Part shown: in pieces, positions 11,901 to 21,118 of the stretch
Position numbering within the stretch: position 1 is the stretch's first letter
How the letters are laid out: each line of letters opens with the position of its first letter
From: Leguminivora glycinivorella
Taxonomy: Eukaryota > Arthropoda > Insecta > Lepidoptera > Tortricidae
Length of the DNA: 64,000 nucleotides
NCBI RefSeq assembly: GCF_023078275.1
Contig: NC_062990.1
Coordinates: 4,913,549 to 4,977,548 of the forward strand
Direction: 5' to 3'
Notes under the pieces: model-generated
What the model was told of the DNA's origin: nothing
What the model saw: the letters and a program-made list of their open reading frames with translations, nothing else
Databases searched by the model: none
Program-made: the position numbers and the translations under genes

Positions 11901-13500
11901 GTACAGGTAAATATTTATCTATTTACCTATCAATAAAACTTTTAAATATTAATGTTTGTACAGTAATCTTATTAAAAAAAAATCTACTTACACTAATTTC
12001 CATTTCAGCCCTGGGACTCATATAGATCTGACGAAGACGCATCATCAGAATATGAAGTATGTTTAAATTTGAATATTTTTATTTTATAACTTTATACCCA
12101 GGGAACCGCCCGAAAGCATGTAAGACTATTAATTCAAACCATTTTACGTTTTATCTAATTTAAGAAGAGAAGAGATATACATACCTATATATCTATCTAT
12201 GTATAGTATCTGTTTTATTTTCAATGTCAAATCACTTTGAAATTACGTCGTTGACTTAACAACAGAAAGTGCGATTAACAAAACCGCTATCAATTTTACT
12301 CATTTATTCAATAATTTCAATTGAACAATCATCTTACAAAACTGATAATGAAAATACTAAATATTACAAATAATAAAAATACGTGGTGGGGGTAAATAAT
12401 ATGTGGGTTAAATTGTGGCGTAGGCGAGAGGCTGGCAACCTGTCACTGCAATGTCACAGTTTCGTTTTCTTTCAACCCCTTATTTGCCAAAAGTGGCACT
12501 GAAGCTTCAGTAGTTTCATGTGTTCTGCCTACCCCTTTATGGGATACAGGCGTGATTGTATGTATGTATGTATGTATGTAATAAAAATACGGTAAAACAT
12601 AGACATTTCTTTCATAAGTTATTTTATAAAGCCTTTTTACCATAGCCATTTTACCCAAAGAGACATAAATTTGTCATATGAACTATTATTCAATGAAGGA
12701 TATATAACCCAACCTAATTATGCATTTATTACTCTTGCAGCCTTACTTCAAGTCTGATTACTCGGTTTGTTTATAATTTCATTAATCATAATTATTAATA
12801 TCATAGATTACCAAGTTGTATGAATAAAAAATAGTACCTAGGTATGACGTTAAAAGGTAAGACGTTTTCCAAAGTCGACTAATTTCGAAAGTCGTATAAA
12901 AACCACCATTATTTCTATCATATGAAGATTCCCTTTTCGAAATTACCCGAGCGTTTCTGTGATTCGAAATTACCCTAATGCACCTTAACAAATTTCAACC
13001 TTTTGTATCTGGAGAGTTCGACTTCATTGACCATCAAGAAAATAATAAGTAGTTTGGCAACCACCACACTAGGTATCTAATAAAACCTCTATTTATTTCA
13101 GCCTTACAAATCTTGGAAGTCTAGAAGCCATAAGGTATGTTAAATTGTATGATTTACACAGATTTGCTATCGTAATCTCCACTCATAGGCATTTCTCATC
13201 TTGTATTTCTAAATTTGTACATATTTGGTGTAACTTAAAATGTATATCATAAACCAAAGAACATACTTATCAAGCCGAAAATTTAAATTCAACGAAGTTT
13301 ATTTTAAGTTCAAGATGAATAAATTAACAAAAATGAGTTGCGCGAATTGCGCTGTTATCTATAAAGCCTCTATTTACTGAAACACATATTTTAGTGAAAA
13401 AAAAAATATTTAAAAACATTATAATCATTTTATTTACTTTCAGAAATCCATGTTTGGCAGGAACAACAGGCAAGACGACTTCGACGATGACAATAATTAA
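3000..13500 (+). CDS. Secreted Ser/Asp/Tyr-rich protein encoded by about 22 phase-0 microexons
   Basis: I do not recognise the family. Exons: 3000-3053, 3295-3327, 3823-3834, 4237-4314, 5351-5410, 7859-7930, 8588-8644, 8936-8947 (least sure), 9054-9104, 9431-9448, 9625-9642, 9754-9777, 9911-9937, 10036-10053, 10620-10634, 11025-11048, 11294-11323, 11868-11906, 12009-12056, 12741-12764, 13102-13134, 13444-13500. Each is a multiple of three, has AG before and GT after, and the joined frame is open for about 267 codons to TAA. Exon 1 encodes a signal peptide, MKCVIFSLLLAVALALPA. Exons 4-6 each end in DREDDDDDNSTYE, exon 7 is a Ser run, and later exons are Tyr/Lys/Ser-rich (SYRSKNYK, PYFKSDYS, PYKSWKSRSHK); the last ends FDDDNN. 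No Cys is seen after the signal peptide. The layout implies secretion and an extended, possibly phosphorylated protein. Silk, cuticle, saliva or egg-coat roles are guesses. A poly(A) signal follows at 13579. Confidence 0.75.
3553..3693. mobile_element. Small MITE (GGTGCATTAGGGTAATT ends)
   Basis: The left end AAGGTGCATTAGGGTAATTC is the inverse of the right end GAAATTACCCTAATGCACCTT. Related copies are at 12853-12987 and, in part, 38866-38931. It lies in intron 2 of the microexon gene. Confidence 0.75.
3738..3800 (-). repeat. tRNA-derived SINE fragment
   Basis: On the minus strand it shows a B-box-like arm, GGGCGGTTCAAGTCCCGCC, ending CGGGACA, with an A-box-like TAGTTTAGTTAAGA upstream. The rest does not form a convincing modern tRNA. 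It is probably the head of a tRNA-derived SINE. Confidence 0.5.
4694..5112 (-). repeat. Dispersed repeat with CCCTCACTAGCTCGG end
   Basis: On the minus strand it runs from CCCTCACTAGCTCGGAAACA through TAATACCAGCGGGTAAAAAC to a TTGTATAACAAATAAC edge. Copies are at 11526-11848 and 20110-20506 (plus) and 39858-40432 (minus, split by a hAT element). It is found in introns of all three genes, and frames open across it (for example 93 codons at 11509-11790) are accidental. Confidence 0.75.
5170..5242 (+). tRNA. tRNA-like cloverleaf, anticodon ATC (SINE head or pseudo-tRNA)
   Basis: All four stems pair: acceptor GTCTTGG with CCAAGGC, D stem GCTC with GAGC, anticodon stem CTGGA with TCCAG, T stem GTGAG with CTCAC. 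The A box TGGCTCAGTTGG and B box GTTCAAGTC are intact. The anticodon loop GTATCGA gives ATC, formally Asp, but true eukaryotic tRNA-Asp carries GTC, and position 32 is G. It lies in an intron amid repeats, so a tRNA-derived SINE head is more likely than a functional tRNA. Confidence 0.45.
5417..5567. mobile_element. Palindromic MITE (TGTACAGTCAACAACAC ends)
   Basis: The left end TGTACAGTCAACAACACA is mirrored by the right end TGTGTTGTTGACTGTACA, with inner CTGTATTCA/TGAATACAG also paired. The length is about 150 bp. It begins a few bases after the splice donor at 5411, so it inserted very close to a microexon. Confidence 0.75.
5864..6160 (-). repeat. tRNA-derived SINE, near full length
   Basis: Read on the minus strand, a tRNA-like head (A box GGTAGCCTAGCGG; B box GGGTTCGAGCCCC) is followed by a body with ATCGTGAGGAAACCG, CCCTTCGGGTTGGAAGG, GGGATTAGTTGTCAAAGCGG and CATGAGCCGTGGCAAATGCC, ending in CATCATC-type repeats. 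Partial copies are at 34615-34850, 35058-35195 and 60988-61085. This body is widespread in moth genomes. Confidence 0.75.
6600..7255 (+). repeat. LINE/SINE tail fragments
   Basis: A T-arm-like GTCATGGGTTCGAATCCCAG lies at 6702-6721. A likely LINE 3' end closes at about 7255, with AATAAAGAATGTCAATGTCA, where TGTCAA is tandemly repeated. No coding remnant is convincing. Confidence 0.35.
8170..8308. mobile_element. Palindromic MITE (GGTACAGTCAACCGATTGG)
   Basis: The left end AGGTACAGTCAACCGATTGG runs on to AACCCTAGGCCAC; the right end has GTGGCCTAGGGTTCCAATAA then CCAACTGTACCT, its inverse with small differences. It is about 139 bp, in the intron between the third acidic exon and the Ser-run exon. 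Confidence 0.75.
10124..10494. mobile_element. MITE with about 33-bp terminal inverted repeats
   Basis: The left end CTTATACAGCGTGTGTATTC and right end GAATCCACACGCTGTATAAG are inverse with one change, and the next bases (CATACGGGCGAATA / TATTCGCCCGTATG) are also paired. The 370-bp element is non-coding, in the intron after the SLHFSY exon. Confidence 0.75.
10787..11014 (+). mobile_element. Dispersed MITE (TTCAGTACAGATGG)
   Basis: This is almost identical in order to 59607-59833, with part at 42578-42655 in inverse orientation. Shared blocks are TTTTTTACGCACTAGT, GAGAAGTGGTTCATTATATG, GGCTCATCTGTACTGAAAAA and ACGCACTTGTATCGTAATGT. It ends 10 bases before the SYRSKNYK exon, so it supplies sequence right up to that exon's acceptor. 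Confidence 0.75.
11526..11848 (+). repeat. Dispersed repeat with CCCTCACTAGCTCGG end
   Basis: Plus-orientation copy of the family at 4694-5112 and 20110-20506, ending CCCCCTTGTATAACAAATAA. It sits between the exons at 11294-11323 and 11868-11906, about 20 bases from the latter's acceptor. Confidence 0.75.
12440..12585 (+). repeat. LINE/SINE 3' tail with TGTA repeats
   Basis: The block CAGTTTCGTTTTCTTTCAAC ... CTACCCCTTTATGGGATACA is followed by a (TGTA)n run. The same block without the long microsatellite is at 20650-20765. A short tandem tail next to a conserved end is typical of a retroposon 3' end. Confidence 0.6.
12853..12987. mobile_element. Small MITE, copy 2 of the 3553-3693 family
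   Basis: It shares the body CTAATTTCGAAAGTCGTATA ... TTCGAAATTACCCGAGC and the end GAAATTACCCTAATGCACCTT with 3553-3693; the left end has decayed. It lies in the intron after the PYFKSDYS exon. Confidence 0.7.
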
Positions 13501-13578
13501 ACAATTATTTAATTAGTTAACGAACGCTTATGTACTCACGGACGTATGAATTTTATTTAAATAAGTAAATCAAATGCC

Positions 13579-13584
13579 AATAAA
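13579..13584 (+). terminator. Poly(A) signal of the microexon gene
   Basis: AATAAA lies 79 bases after the TAA stop, followed by a GT/T-rich stretch (CCTTGTGTCTTTATTTC) suited to cleavage. The implied 3' untranslated region is about 100 nt. Confidence 0.65.
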
Positions 13585-13619
13585 GGCGATGTTGCAGCAA
13601 TCACCTTGTGTCTTTATTT

Positions 13620-14520
13620 CTTTTGTAAATAATTAATTTTAAGCTTAACACTTAACATCATACCAAATTGGGCATTTGAATTGGGTGATTTGTATCACTT
13701 TTAATTTTCGTATAAATTAGGTATTTCATGCTAATCTAATTTTATAGAATAGGCTTGCCCAAATAACAAGAAAGTTACCCCATTAGTGAGAGTGAGAAAG
13801 AGATATGTTTTTCTCACTCTGAATGGTATGTACACCGTCGATCCCAAAAAACCCGAAAGATTTTAACCAACAATTCTAGAACCTAATTGGAGTAGGTAAA
13901 TAATGCTACATAACATGTAGTCCAAAAACTCAACTCAAAAAAGCGATCAATTTATTAGATTTTTTTGTACTGCAATAATAGTTTAATTAAAACACATAAT
14001 TATACTTATGTTGATATAACATTTGTAAAATTACTGTAACATTAAGCCTAATCTGCGTAACCATGTGTAACCCAGGTTTTAACAAGAAATAAATGAAATT
14101 ATTTACTCATAGTATATTCATAAACACGTTATTGAAATATTTCGGCTTTTTGGGTCCACGGTGTATTTCACGACACTGTAATGCTAATTTATTAACTTGC
14201 GTACAATTATAAAATAATTAAAAAAAACAATTATTACTACATATATACACATACATTTCACGACTCTTGTTTTTACGAATAGCCTCTAGGTGCACACTTT
14301 TTCCTGCGCTAATCATTCTTCATCCTAATTTATTTTCGAATAATCGGTAAAAATTTAATTTACCGGTTTTTTACATCGATACGGACATCACTAAACAAAT
14401 GCCAATTGCCAAACCAAAACGTCAAACGCAAACGTCAAGTGTTCGTTGTTGATCGCTTGTTGTGAAACTGTGATTAATTCTATTTTGTAAACTATTTTTT
14501 GACTTGAAAAAGTGCTAAAT
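13620..14520. other. Intergenic spacer between the microexon gene and BUD13
   Basis: This is AT-rich DNA without a gene. A fragment with GAGTGAGAAAGAGATATG and TTTTTCTCACTCTGAATGG near 13785-13830 loosely recalls the MITE family at 28009-28211. The last few hundred bases should contain the BUD13 promoter; no TATA box is obvious. Confidence 0.6.
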
Positions 14521-17500
14521 ATGGCTGCAAAGATCGACCAGAAAGCTTATTTACAGAAATATTTAACTGGATCATCGGGGGATAAAAAGAAGAAGAAGAA
14601 AAAGGTCGTGAAAGGCAAAGGGTTAGTCAAGATAATTTCTTCAAACGTATTTCCTATTTTCTCGCTTATATGCTATGCGATTGTTATTATAAATATAATT
14701 TATGCTATTTTGTAGTCGCTCATAAGCATGTATTTATCGAAAAGTAACGATTTTCTTTATTAAATGAGATTTTAAAGGCATAACCTCAAAAACAAGTTTC
14801 TTCACTGTTAAGGGAAACAGCAGACGTAATCATAGTTCTTATTTTCATTAAGTTGATAATAGAGTGCGACTAATATATTAATTGTTTAGAATAGCACTTT
14901 GGTTTATAATTTCATCAGACACTTAGATCAATATTGGACATAGTTGTTTGATACATCATTAATATCAGTAGGTGTATCAGACATTTATGTATCCAGGTGT
15001 GTACAATTACAATTTTTTAAGAAAAATAGGCTACTTGCCTCCTAGTCAATTCAGCTTCTTTTTAAGAATTTTATTGTCTCAACAAATTTGAACGACTTGC
15101 TAAATATGGAATTAATATGAAATCAAATTGAGTGACATCACGGTCAATTCAGTTACTTTATACATTTGTACCTGAGTTATTAAATAGAAATTGGATTTAA
15201 AAATAACTTCTGTCCATGTTTTTCTTATAATTATCTGATGCTTTATTTCGCGCATTGTATAAAATATTTTATTTTAAGAACAGTCAAGTTCCTTATTAAG
15301 CATAAGATCTAAACAAGAGTATAATCTTGACTTACTTTATATTATTTCCAGGATGAAACTAATAGACGATGATCTAGACTTATCCAAGCTCCGTCCCCTA
15401 GACGGGGATGAGTTGGACGTATTTGACGGAGGCGAGGACGCCCCGCAGATTGCCGGCATCATTGATGAGAGGCCGGAGGAAGTGCGAAAGATGGAGCAGT
15501 TCAAAACTAGTTCTAAGTGGAAGGTTGTTAACCAGGTATGTTAATTGATCTTTACCATTATGGCAAGAATACATAAATCATGTTGTATAACCTTTGTGAA
15601 AATATGTATTCAATTAAACCTTAGTCAGAATATGTATAATAGTAGTACAGAAGTCTCCAAACTTCCGACCCCCTTTAAGTCTGCTTTGATTTTCTTACCT
15701 ACATTACCAATCGATCCCACGCCAGCAGCTGACATTGGGTCCTATTGCACCGCGCGAAGTTTGTCATCCATTGAATGGCCCGCAATGCATGGCTGCATGT
15801 ACTTTATCTTATCTTAAATCTGCCCTTCCGGATACACTTCGACCCATCGGGATCTTTTGTGCAATTACCCCCTTCGATCCTAAGATCCTTCAGCTATTCA
15901 GGAGCTTCTCAACCATCTCTACATATCGGATGATGAGGCTCATGGGTAGCTCTCTGAAGTCCTTTGGTGCTAGGTAGTCTGCTCCAAAGTTCCTCATTCT
16001 TTGTCTGGCGAGGGCGTGACATTCACACATTAGATGTCTGACGGCCTCTTCCTCTTCGCCACACATGCGACAATCAGTGTTGTCAGCGTGTCCCATCTTG
16101 GCCAAAATTCCTTTGACCCCGTAATGGCCTGTGAACACCCCCGTTATAATTTGGAGTTGTCTTTTGCCTAGCTTTCCTAGCTTTTTGCTCCATCCAGAGT
16201 CTACACTCCGCATAAAGAGCTTTGAATGCTTCAGACCTACCAAGGCATCCCACTCTTTTTGGTGATTAGCCTTTGTTTGGCCGCATGTACTTTTAGTTCA
16301 GCCAAAGAATCGCGCAGTGTGCGCCGCCGCCCCTGTTATTTTAAAGATCCTCATACTAGTCATACTTCATCAAAGGTTGACTTACTCATATTACAAAATA
16401 AGCTTAAATTCTTTAACTGTACATTTGTTGTTACTTAGAATTCCAAATATTTCAGGATGATGGTTTCAACAGTAGACTACAAGTACAAGAAATAAAACAA
16501 GATATCAAAGAGAAAGAGAAAGAAAATGAACTTATATTTGGAAAAATGTACAGTGACTCCGAAGACGAAGATCAAGATAAAACTAACTCTAAAGATAAAG
16601 GTTCTAAAAAAACTCAAAATAGTGATAGTGATGTTAGTCCACCGAGGCAAAGGAAATCACCTCAGAAAGAGAAATATGATTCTGATCAGTCACCTCCAAG
16701 AAAAAATAGTCAAAGAGATAAGAGAAGAGGTCATGACTCTGATGAATCACCTCCAAGAAAGAAGGCTCAAAGAAGTAAAAAGAATAACGATTCTGACCAA
16801 TCGCCCCCAAGAAGGAAAGAGAGAAAAAATTATGATTCTGATCAGTCACCTCCAAGAAAATCTCAAAAAGAACAGAAAAGAGATGTATCACCTAAAAAGA
16901 GTCAAAAAGAAAGAAGTAAGAATTATGACTCTGATGTGTCACCTCCAAGAAAAAATCAAAGAAAGAATTATGATTCTGATGAGTCACCACCAAGAAAAAG
17001 AGAAAATAGACCAAAGGAACGGAGAAAACCTAGCCGTTGGGGGAATGGGAGAAAGAAGAATCACCGCAAAGGAAATCAAGTAAAAGCTCAAAATCTCCTA
17101 AAAGATATTCAAGGTCACCTCAAAGAAAAAAGCATTCTCGTAATTCAACGTCACCAAGAAGGAATGATAAAAATGATAGAAAAACGAAGTCGCCAAAACG
17201 AGGTTCAGATTCTGATTTGTCACCGCCGAGAAAACAGAAGAATAAACGAAGAAAATCTTCAGATTCTGACTTGTCTCCACCTAGAAAGAATGGTTCTAAG
17301 AATAGAAGGTATGGTTAATTTATCTCGTATTTTGTAGTAAGAACACTTTGAGAAAACTTATATCATCACTTGCAAAACTTGATTTGCCAAAACTACATGA
17401 GGAATTCTAACTCGTTTAAATTGGTCTCGTAAATGTCTTAGGGGCATAGTTATGAGAAAATTCCGAACTTGGTTCCATGATTTAATTTAAAACGTTTTAT

Positions 17501-20500
17501 CATTTAATTCTTGGCAGTAGGTTTTAAATTTTAATTATTTAAACGAAAATCATTCAAGATTTACTCATTGACAGTAAAAAGATAGAATTTAGATTTTTTT
17601 GGCGAAAAAGCCAATCCTGATAACGTAATAACATAAAGGTTATTCCATTGGTACCTATATCTATACATCTGTAAATAAAAATATTAATCTTTCTTACAGA
17701 GAAAGTGATTCAGACCAGTCACCGCCCCGAAGAAAGAACGACAGTCCACCGCCAACCCACAAGAAAATGGCCCGGACTCTCGAAGGCAAACTGGCCGGGT
17801 TGCAAGATGCCGGACAACTCAAGCAGGAGAACGAAGCTTTCAGGAGACGGGAGGAGGAAGCATTCAGTAGGATGAACGATGAAGTGTCGGGGAGGAATGC
17901 TAAAGTAGTTTCTAGAAAGAGTAAGTTTTTAATATATTCTACTAAGCCTTAAGAGCTTTTTCACATTTGGACACTCAGTGGCGACGCGTAATTTTTTGTT
18001 CAGGGGTTTTTGGGATCTGTTTTGTATGGACTTCTACAGATACTGCAGAATTTTAGGGAACCCGTTGGGAATCGAGTTGTATCGACGCTACGCCACTGCA
18101 GACACTGAATAAGTAAATTAATTTCTAAAAATAATTTTCTTTAGGTATTCTAGCAGTTTGACTATAAAATATTGTTATTTATGGTGACCACAAAAGTTAA
18201 AATAAAAACAACGGTTCGCTAATAATTCAAGTTGACAGAAGTTGACAGGGCGCACACCGGTTGGATAAACTTTATCACATCGGTGCATCTCTATCGCACT
18301 TATAAAAAGTGCGAAACGGCCTAACGTTATGTCGTTTATCACGCGACCCTGCTTGCCTGCCTGGGGCCCATTTCTCGAAGCTACAAGTTACAATTTACAA
18401 GTGGTTGTCAATGTCTAATATGACAAGTTTGAAAGAGACTTCCGCTTGTAACTTGTAACTTTCAGTTTTGAGAAATGGACCCCTGGTTTAACAATTTCAA
18501 GTTTCGGAAACAATGTCTATAAAACTATTGTAGGCGGTGTTTTATAATTTATGTTTTCTTCATTCAGGTAAAAGAGAAACGTCAGAAGACAGACAGAAAC
18601 AGAAAGAAAAAGCGGAGAGGCAGAAGGAACTTGATGATAAATACAAGAAATGGAGTAGAGGGTAAGCTTTCATTGATTGATTTTTTTTCTGTATTTTTAT
18701 TTATCGTACGGCTTACAGGTTGTTCTCTACTTAAATTTTTAAAATACTAAATTTAAGATATTCAACGGCATTTGTCGAAAGTGTCTTAAGTTCAGCCCTT
18801 TTTCCGCTAAACTTGGTGATGGGGCACTCGGACTATATGGTGCACCGTCTGATCTGGGTGGCCACACTGGCACTCCGCAGACTCGCGCCATCCCCATCTG
18901 CACCATAGAGATGAGCAGTTTCCGATGCCTGTCCTGATACGGTTCAGCCGACACCAAACCTGTCGAGGCTCCTTAAATCCCACCGGTCAAGCCCCAGTAT
19001 CAACTCGAACAGCTTCGTAAATAGAGCTCCGGCTACCCAGTCCATTATCCATGCCTCTAAGGGGCTTACTTGTGACCCACTTTCTTGGAATTTAATTGCG
19101 GGGGGTAGTCGAGACTTGTCTGAGAGCCTTTAGGTCTCGGTGGATGGGTAAACCTGTGAGCTGTAGAGCTGGTTCCACACTGTGTGCTCTTTGTGGACCC
19201 GGCTACAGAATATTGCAAATGACACGATTTTCTACATATTATGTTTTCACTGCTTTTCTGCTCTGAGAACTTTGAATTCACGTCAATAATATAAAACTTA
19301 CCAAACATTTGTTCATACTAATATTAGTATAAAGGGAATGGAAAGTTTGTGTGTGTCTGTGTATTTGCCCGTCTTTCTCGGCGAAATGGATCGGCGTATT
19401 GACGTGATTTCTTAAGTGGAGATAGTTGAAGGGATGGAGAGTGACATAGGCCACTTTTTGTCTCTTTCTAACCCCCCCACTTTTCTAAAATCAGGGGTGA
19501 AAGTTTGGTGCATTTCATAATTTTCCAATTTAACGCAAGCGAAGCCACGGTCAAAAGCTAGTATGTACTGATATATTTTTATTTTCAGCCTAAAACAAAT
19601 TGAAGATCAAGAGTCTCGCGTCCAAGATTTCATGCACGAAGCATCCAAGCCTTTGGCCAGACATAAAAATGATGTGGACCTAGAAAGTAGACTCAAAAAT
19701 ATTGAGAGGGAGGGAGACCCCATGCTTGCTTACATGAGAGAGAAGAAGAGGGAACGTGGGGAATTACCGCCAGGTACATATATTTTAATTTGGTGAATCC
19801 CGGGATTTTTCCGGGATATCCCGGACTATGGAATTTTCTTAAATTATGTTTTTTTCCGTCATAAGAACTGTCTGGATTGGATTAGTAAGTATATAGTGGA
19901 ATTCTGTATCTTCCCGGGAAATGCCCGGGTGTTTTTACTATGTCCTAAGAAGTAACCTGTGGTCCTCTCAAGCCGCGTTCCTGGGTTCGAATCCCATGTG
20001 ATGGCACAGATATTTTGTTCCTGAATCAGGGATGTTTTCTGTGTCACCCGTAGTACAAGCTTTTCTTAGTTTGGGACTAGGTTGATCTGTGTAAGTTGTG
20101 CTCAAATATTTTTCCCCTCACTAGCTCGGAAACACGTGTTTTGTCCTTTAATACCAGCGGGGTAAAAACGCATTTTATCCACTAGTGGGTAAAGTAATTT
20201 GACCTTGAATAAAGTCAAATTAACTGCTCTAAAATTTATAAAAGTAGGTAAATCTAGTAATAAAGATGATTTACCACCTGTGGAACTATTGGAAGCAGTG
20301 ATAAACGCATTTTTGCGTTGTAGGTTCCTCGCTATAATGAGGGGAAAAGTTTTGTATTACACTCGGTTGCAAATGTATTTTACTTCCCGTGTGTTAGAAA
20401 ACTCGCAAGTTCAGGATTCTATTCTATATAGCATCCTTTCACTTGCTCGTTTTTCAATTCCACACTCGGCGTTAAAATACAACTTTGCCCCCTTGTATAA

Positions 20501-21118
20501 CAAATAGAGTCTGGCTAATGAAAGTTGATCCCGAAAAAACGTAACAATTTTAAAAAAATTGGAGCTGGCAACACGTTGATAACATGGTTTCTTTTTTATT
20601 ATTTCTAATTTATTTACAGCAATTAGTTTACTAATTTTTATGGTGTTATGCCATAGTTTCGTTTTCTTTTAACCCCTTATTTGCCAAGAGTGGCCCTGAA
20701 GCTTTAGTAGTTTCATGTGCTCTGCCTACCCCTTTATGGGATACAGGCGTGATTGTATGTTGTTGTTATTCATTATTATTTATAGATTTCGCTGTTAACT
20801 TTTACCGAAATTCGTTAAAGTGACAGTCACACTGACAGATGACAATCGATGATATGACATCCAGAGTTGCTGTTTTAAAAAAATACTGGGTTCAACTTTC
20901 ATTAGCCAGACTCTAACTATTATTTATTTATGACCTACCTTTCAGAACGGCCCAGATACAAAGGCAGCTTCCCGCCAAACCGTTTCAACATCCGGCCCGG
21001 ATATCGCTGGGACGGTGTAGACCGCTCCAACGGGTACGAGAAGAGTTTCTTCGAACACCAGAGCAAGAGAAAAGCTCAAGAGGAAGAGGCTTACAAGTGG
21101 AGCACTGAGGATCTATAA
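14521..21118 (+). CDS. BUD13: BUD13 homolog (CWC26), RES-complex splicing factor
   Basis: Exons: 14521-14621, 15352-15535, 16456-17308, 17700-17920, 18568-18661, 19589-19773, 20946-21118, all with GT-AG borders and matching phases except inside exon 3. The product is about 603 residues, close to the family's length. The N-terminus has MAAKIDQKAYLQKYLTG and a Lys run; the middle repeats a YDSDQSPPRK motif about ten times; the C-terminus carries the diagnostic RPRYKG, PPNRFNI, PGYRWDGVDRSNGYE and AYKWS blocks. In yeast and human, Bud13 with Snu17 and Pml1 forms the RES complex, which binds the activated spliceosome and supports splicing and nuclear retention of pre-mRNA. Exon 3 is 853 nt where 854 is needed: the frame changes near the G5 run at 17039-17043, just after an alternative-frame TAG at 17031. 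One missing G would explain it, either as a base error or a real break. The ATG at 14521 fits the family start. Confidence 0.9.
15836..16243 (-). pseudogene. Non-LTR retrotransposon C-terminal fragment
   Basis: The minus-strand frame at 15890-16243 reads GKRQLQIITGVFTGHYGVKG followed by a Cys/His cluster, CRMCGEEEEAVRHLMCEC, and ARQRMRNFG. This is the usual end of the RNase H region and trailing zinc-knuckle-like motif of Jockey/R1-type LINEs. It is truncated at both ends and lies in BUD13 intron 2, between two halves of the older repeat (15690-15800 and 16280-16340). Confidence 0.75.
18365..18484. mobile_element. Palindromic MITE (GGGGCCCATTTCTC ends)
   Basis: The left GGGGCCCATTTCTCGAAGC pairs with the right GTTTTGAGAAATGGACCCC, and ACAAGTTACAA pairs with CTTGTAACTT inside. 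It is about 120 bp, in BUD13 intron 4. Confidence 0.7.
18770..19210. repeat. GC-rich unidentified repeat-like block in BUD13 intron 5
   Basis: Base composition differs sharply from the surrounding AT-rich intron. The block holds only broken frames (72 codons at 18739-18957 and 80 at 19066-19308, minus), with no motif I recognise. It is probably an old LINE 3' region, but no second copy lies in this window to prove it. Confidence 0.3.
19316..19562 (+). mobile_element. Lep1-like non-autonomous Helitron
   Basis: It begins near ACTAATATTAGTATAAAGGG, has a GTGTGTGTCTGT microsatellite, then GCGAAATGGATCGGCG, TTGACGTGATTT, GTGGAGATAGTTGAAGGGAT, and ends CGGTCAAAAGCTAGT. Similar elements are at 37933-38098, 60643-60807 and 61640-61800. 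The CTAGT-type end and absence of target duplication fit the Lep1 group described in Lepidoptera. Confidence 0.6.
19930..20010 (+). repeat. tRNA-like retroposon fragment
   Basis: GTTCCTGGGTTCGAATCCCA resembles a tRNA T arm with B box, ending in GATGGCACA. The 5' half does not fold into a clear D arm. It is a SINE head or pseudo-tRNA in BUD13 intron 6. Confidence 0.35.
20110..20506 (+). repeat. Dispersed repeat with CCCTCACTAGCTCGG end
   Basis: A third long copy of the family at 4694-5112 and 11526-11848. Its right end (CCTTGTATAACAAATA) is cut by the TIR element starting at 20507. Confidence 0.75.
20507..20913. mobile_element. Tc1/mariner-like MITE with TA target duplication
   Basis: The ends are inverted: GAGTCTGGCTAATGAAAGTT at the left and AACTTTCATTAGCCAGACTC at the right, flanked by TA on both sides (20505-20506 and 20914-20915). 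Inside lies the retroposon tail at 20650-20765. It ends only about 30 bases before the acceptor of the last BUD13 exon. Confidence 0.75.

Noticed and set aside
16526..17083. 185-codon frame overlapping BUD13 exon 3
   Set aside because: It is another frame of the tandem DSDxSPPRK repeats. The BUD13 frame is supported by family resemblance and splice phases.
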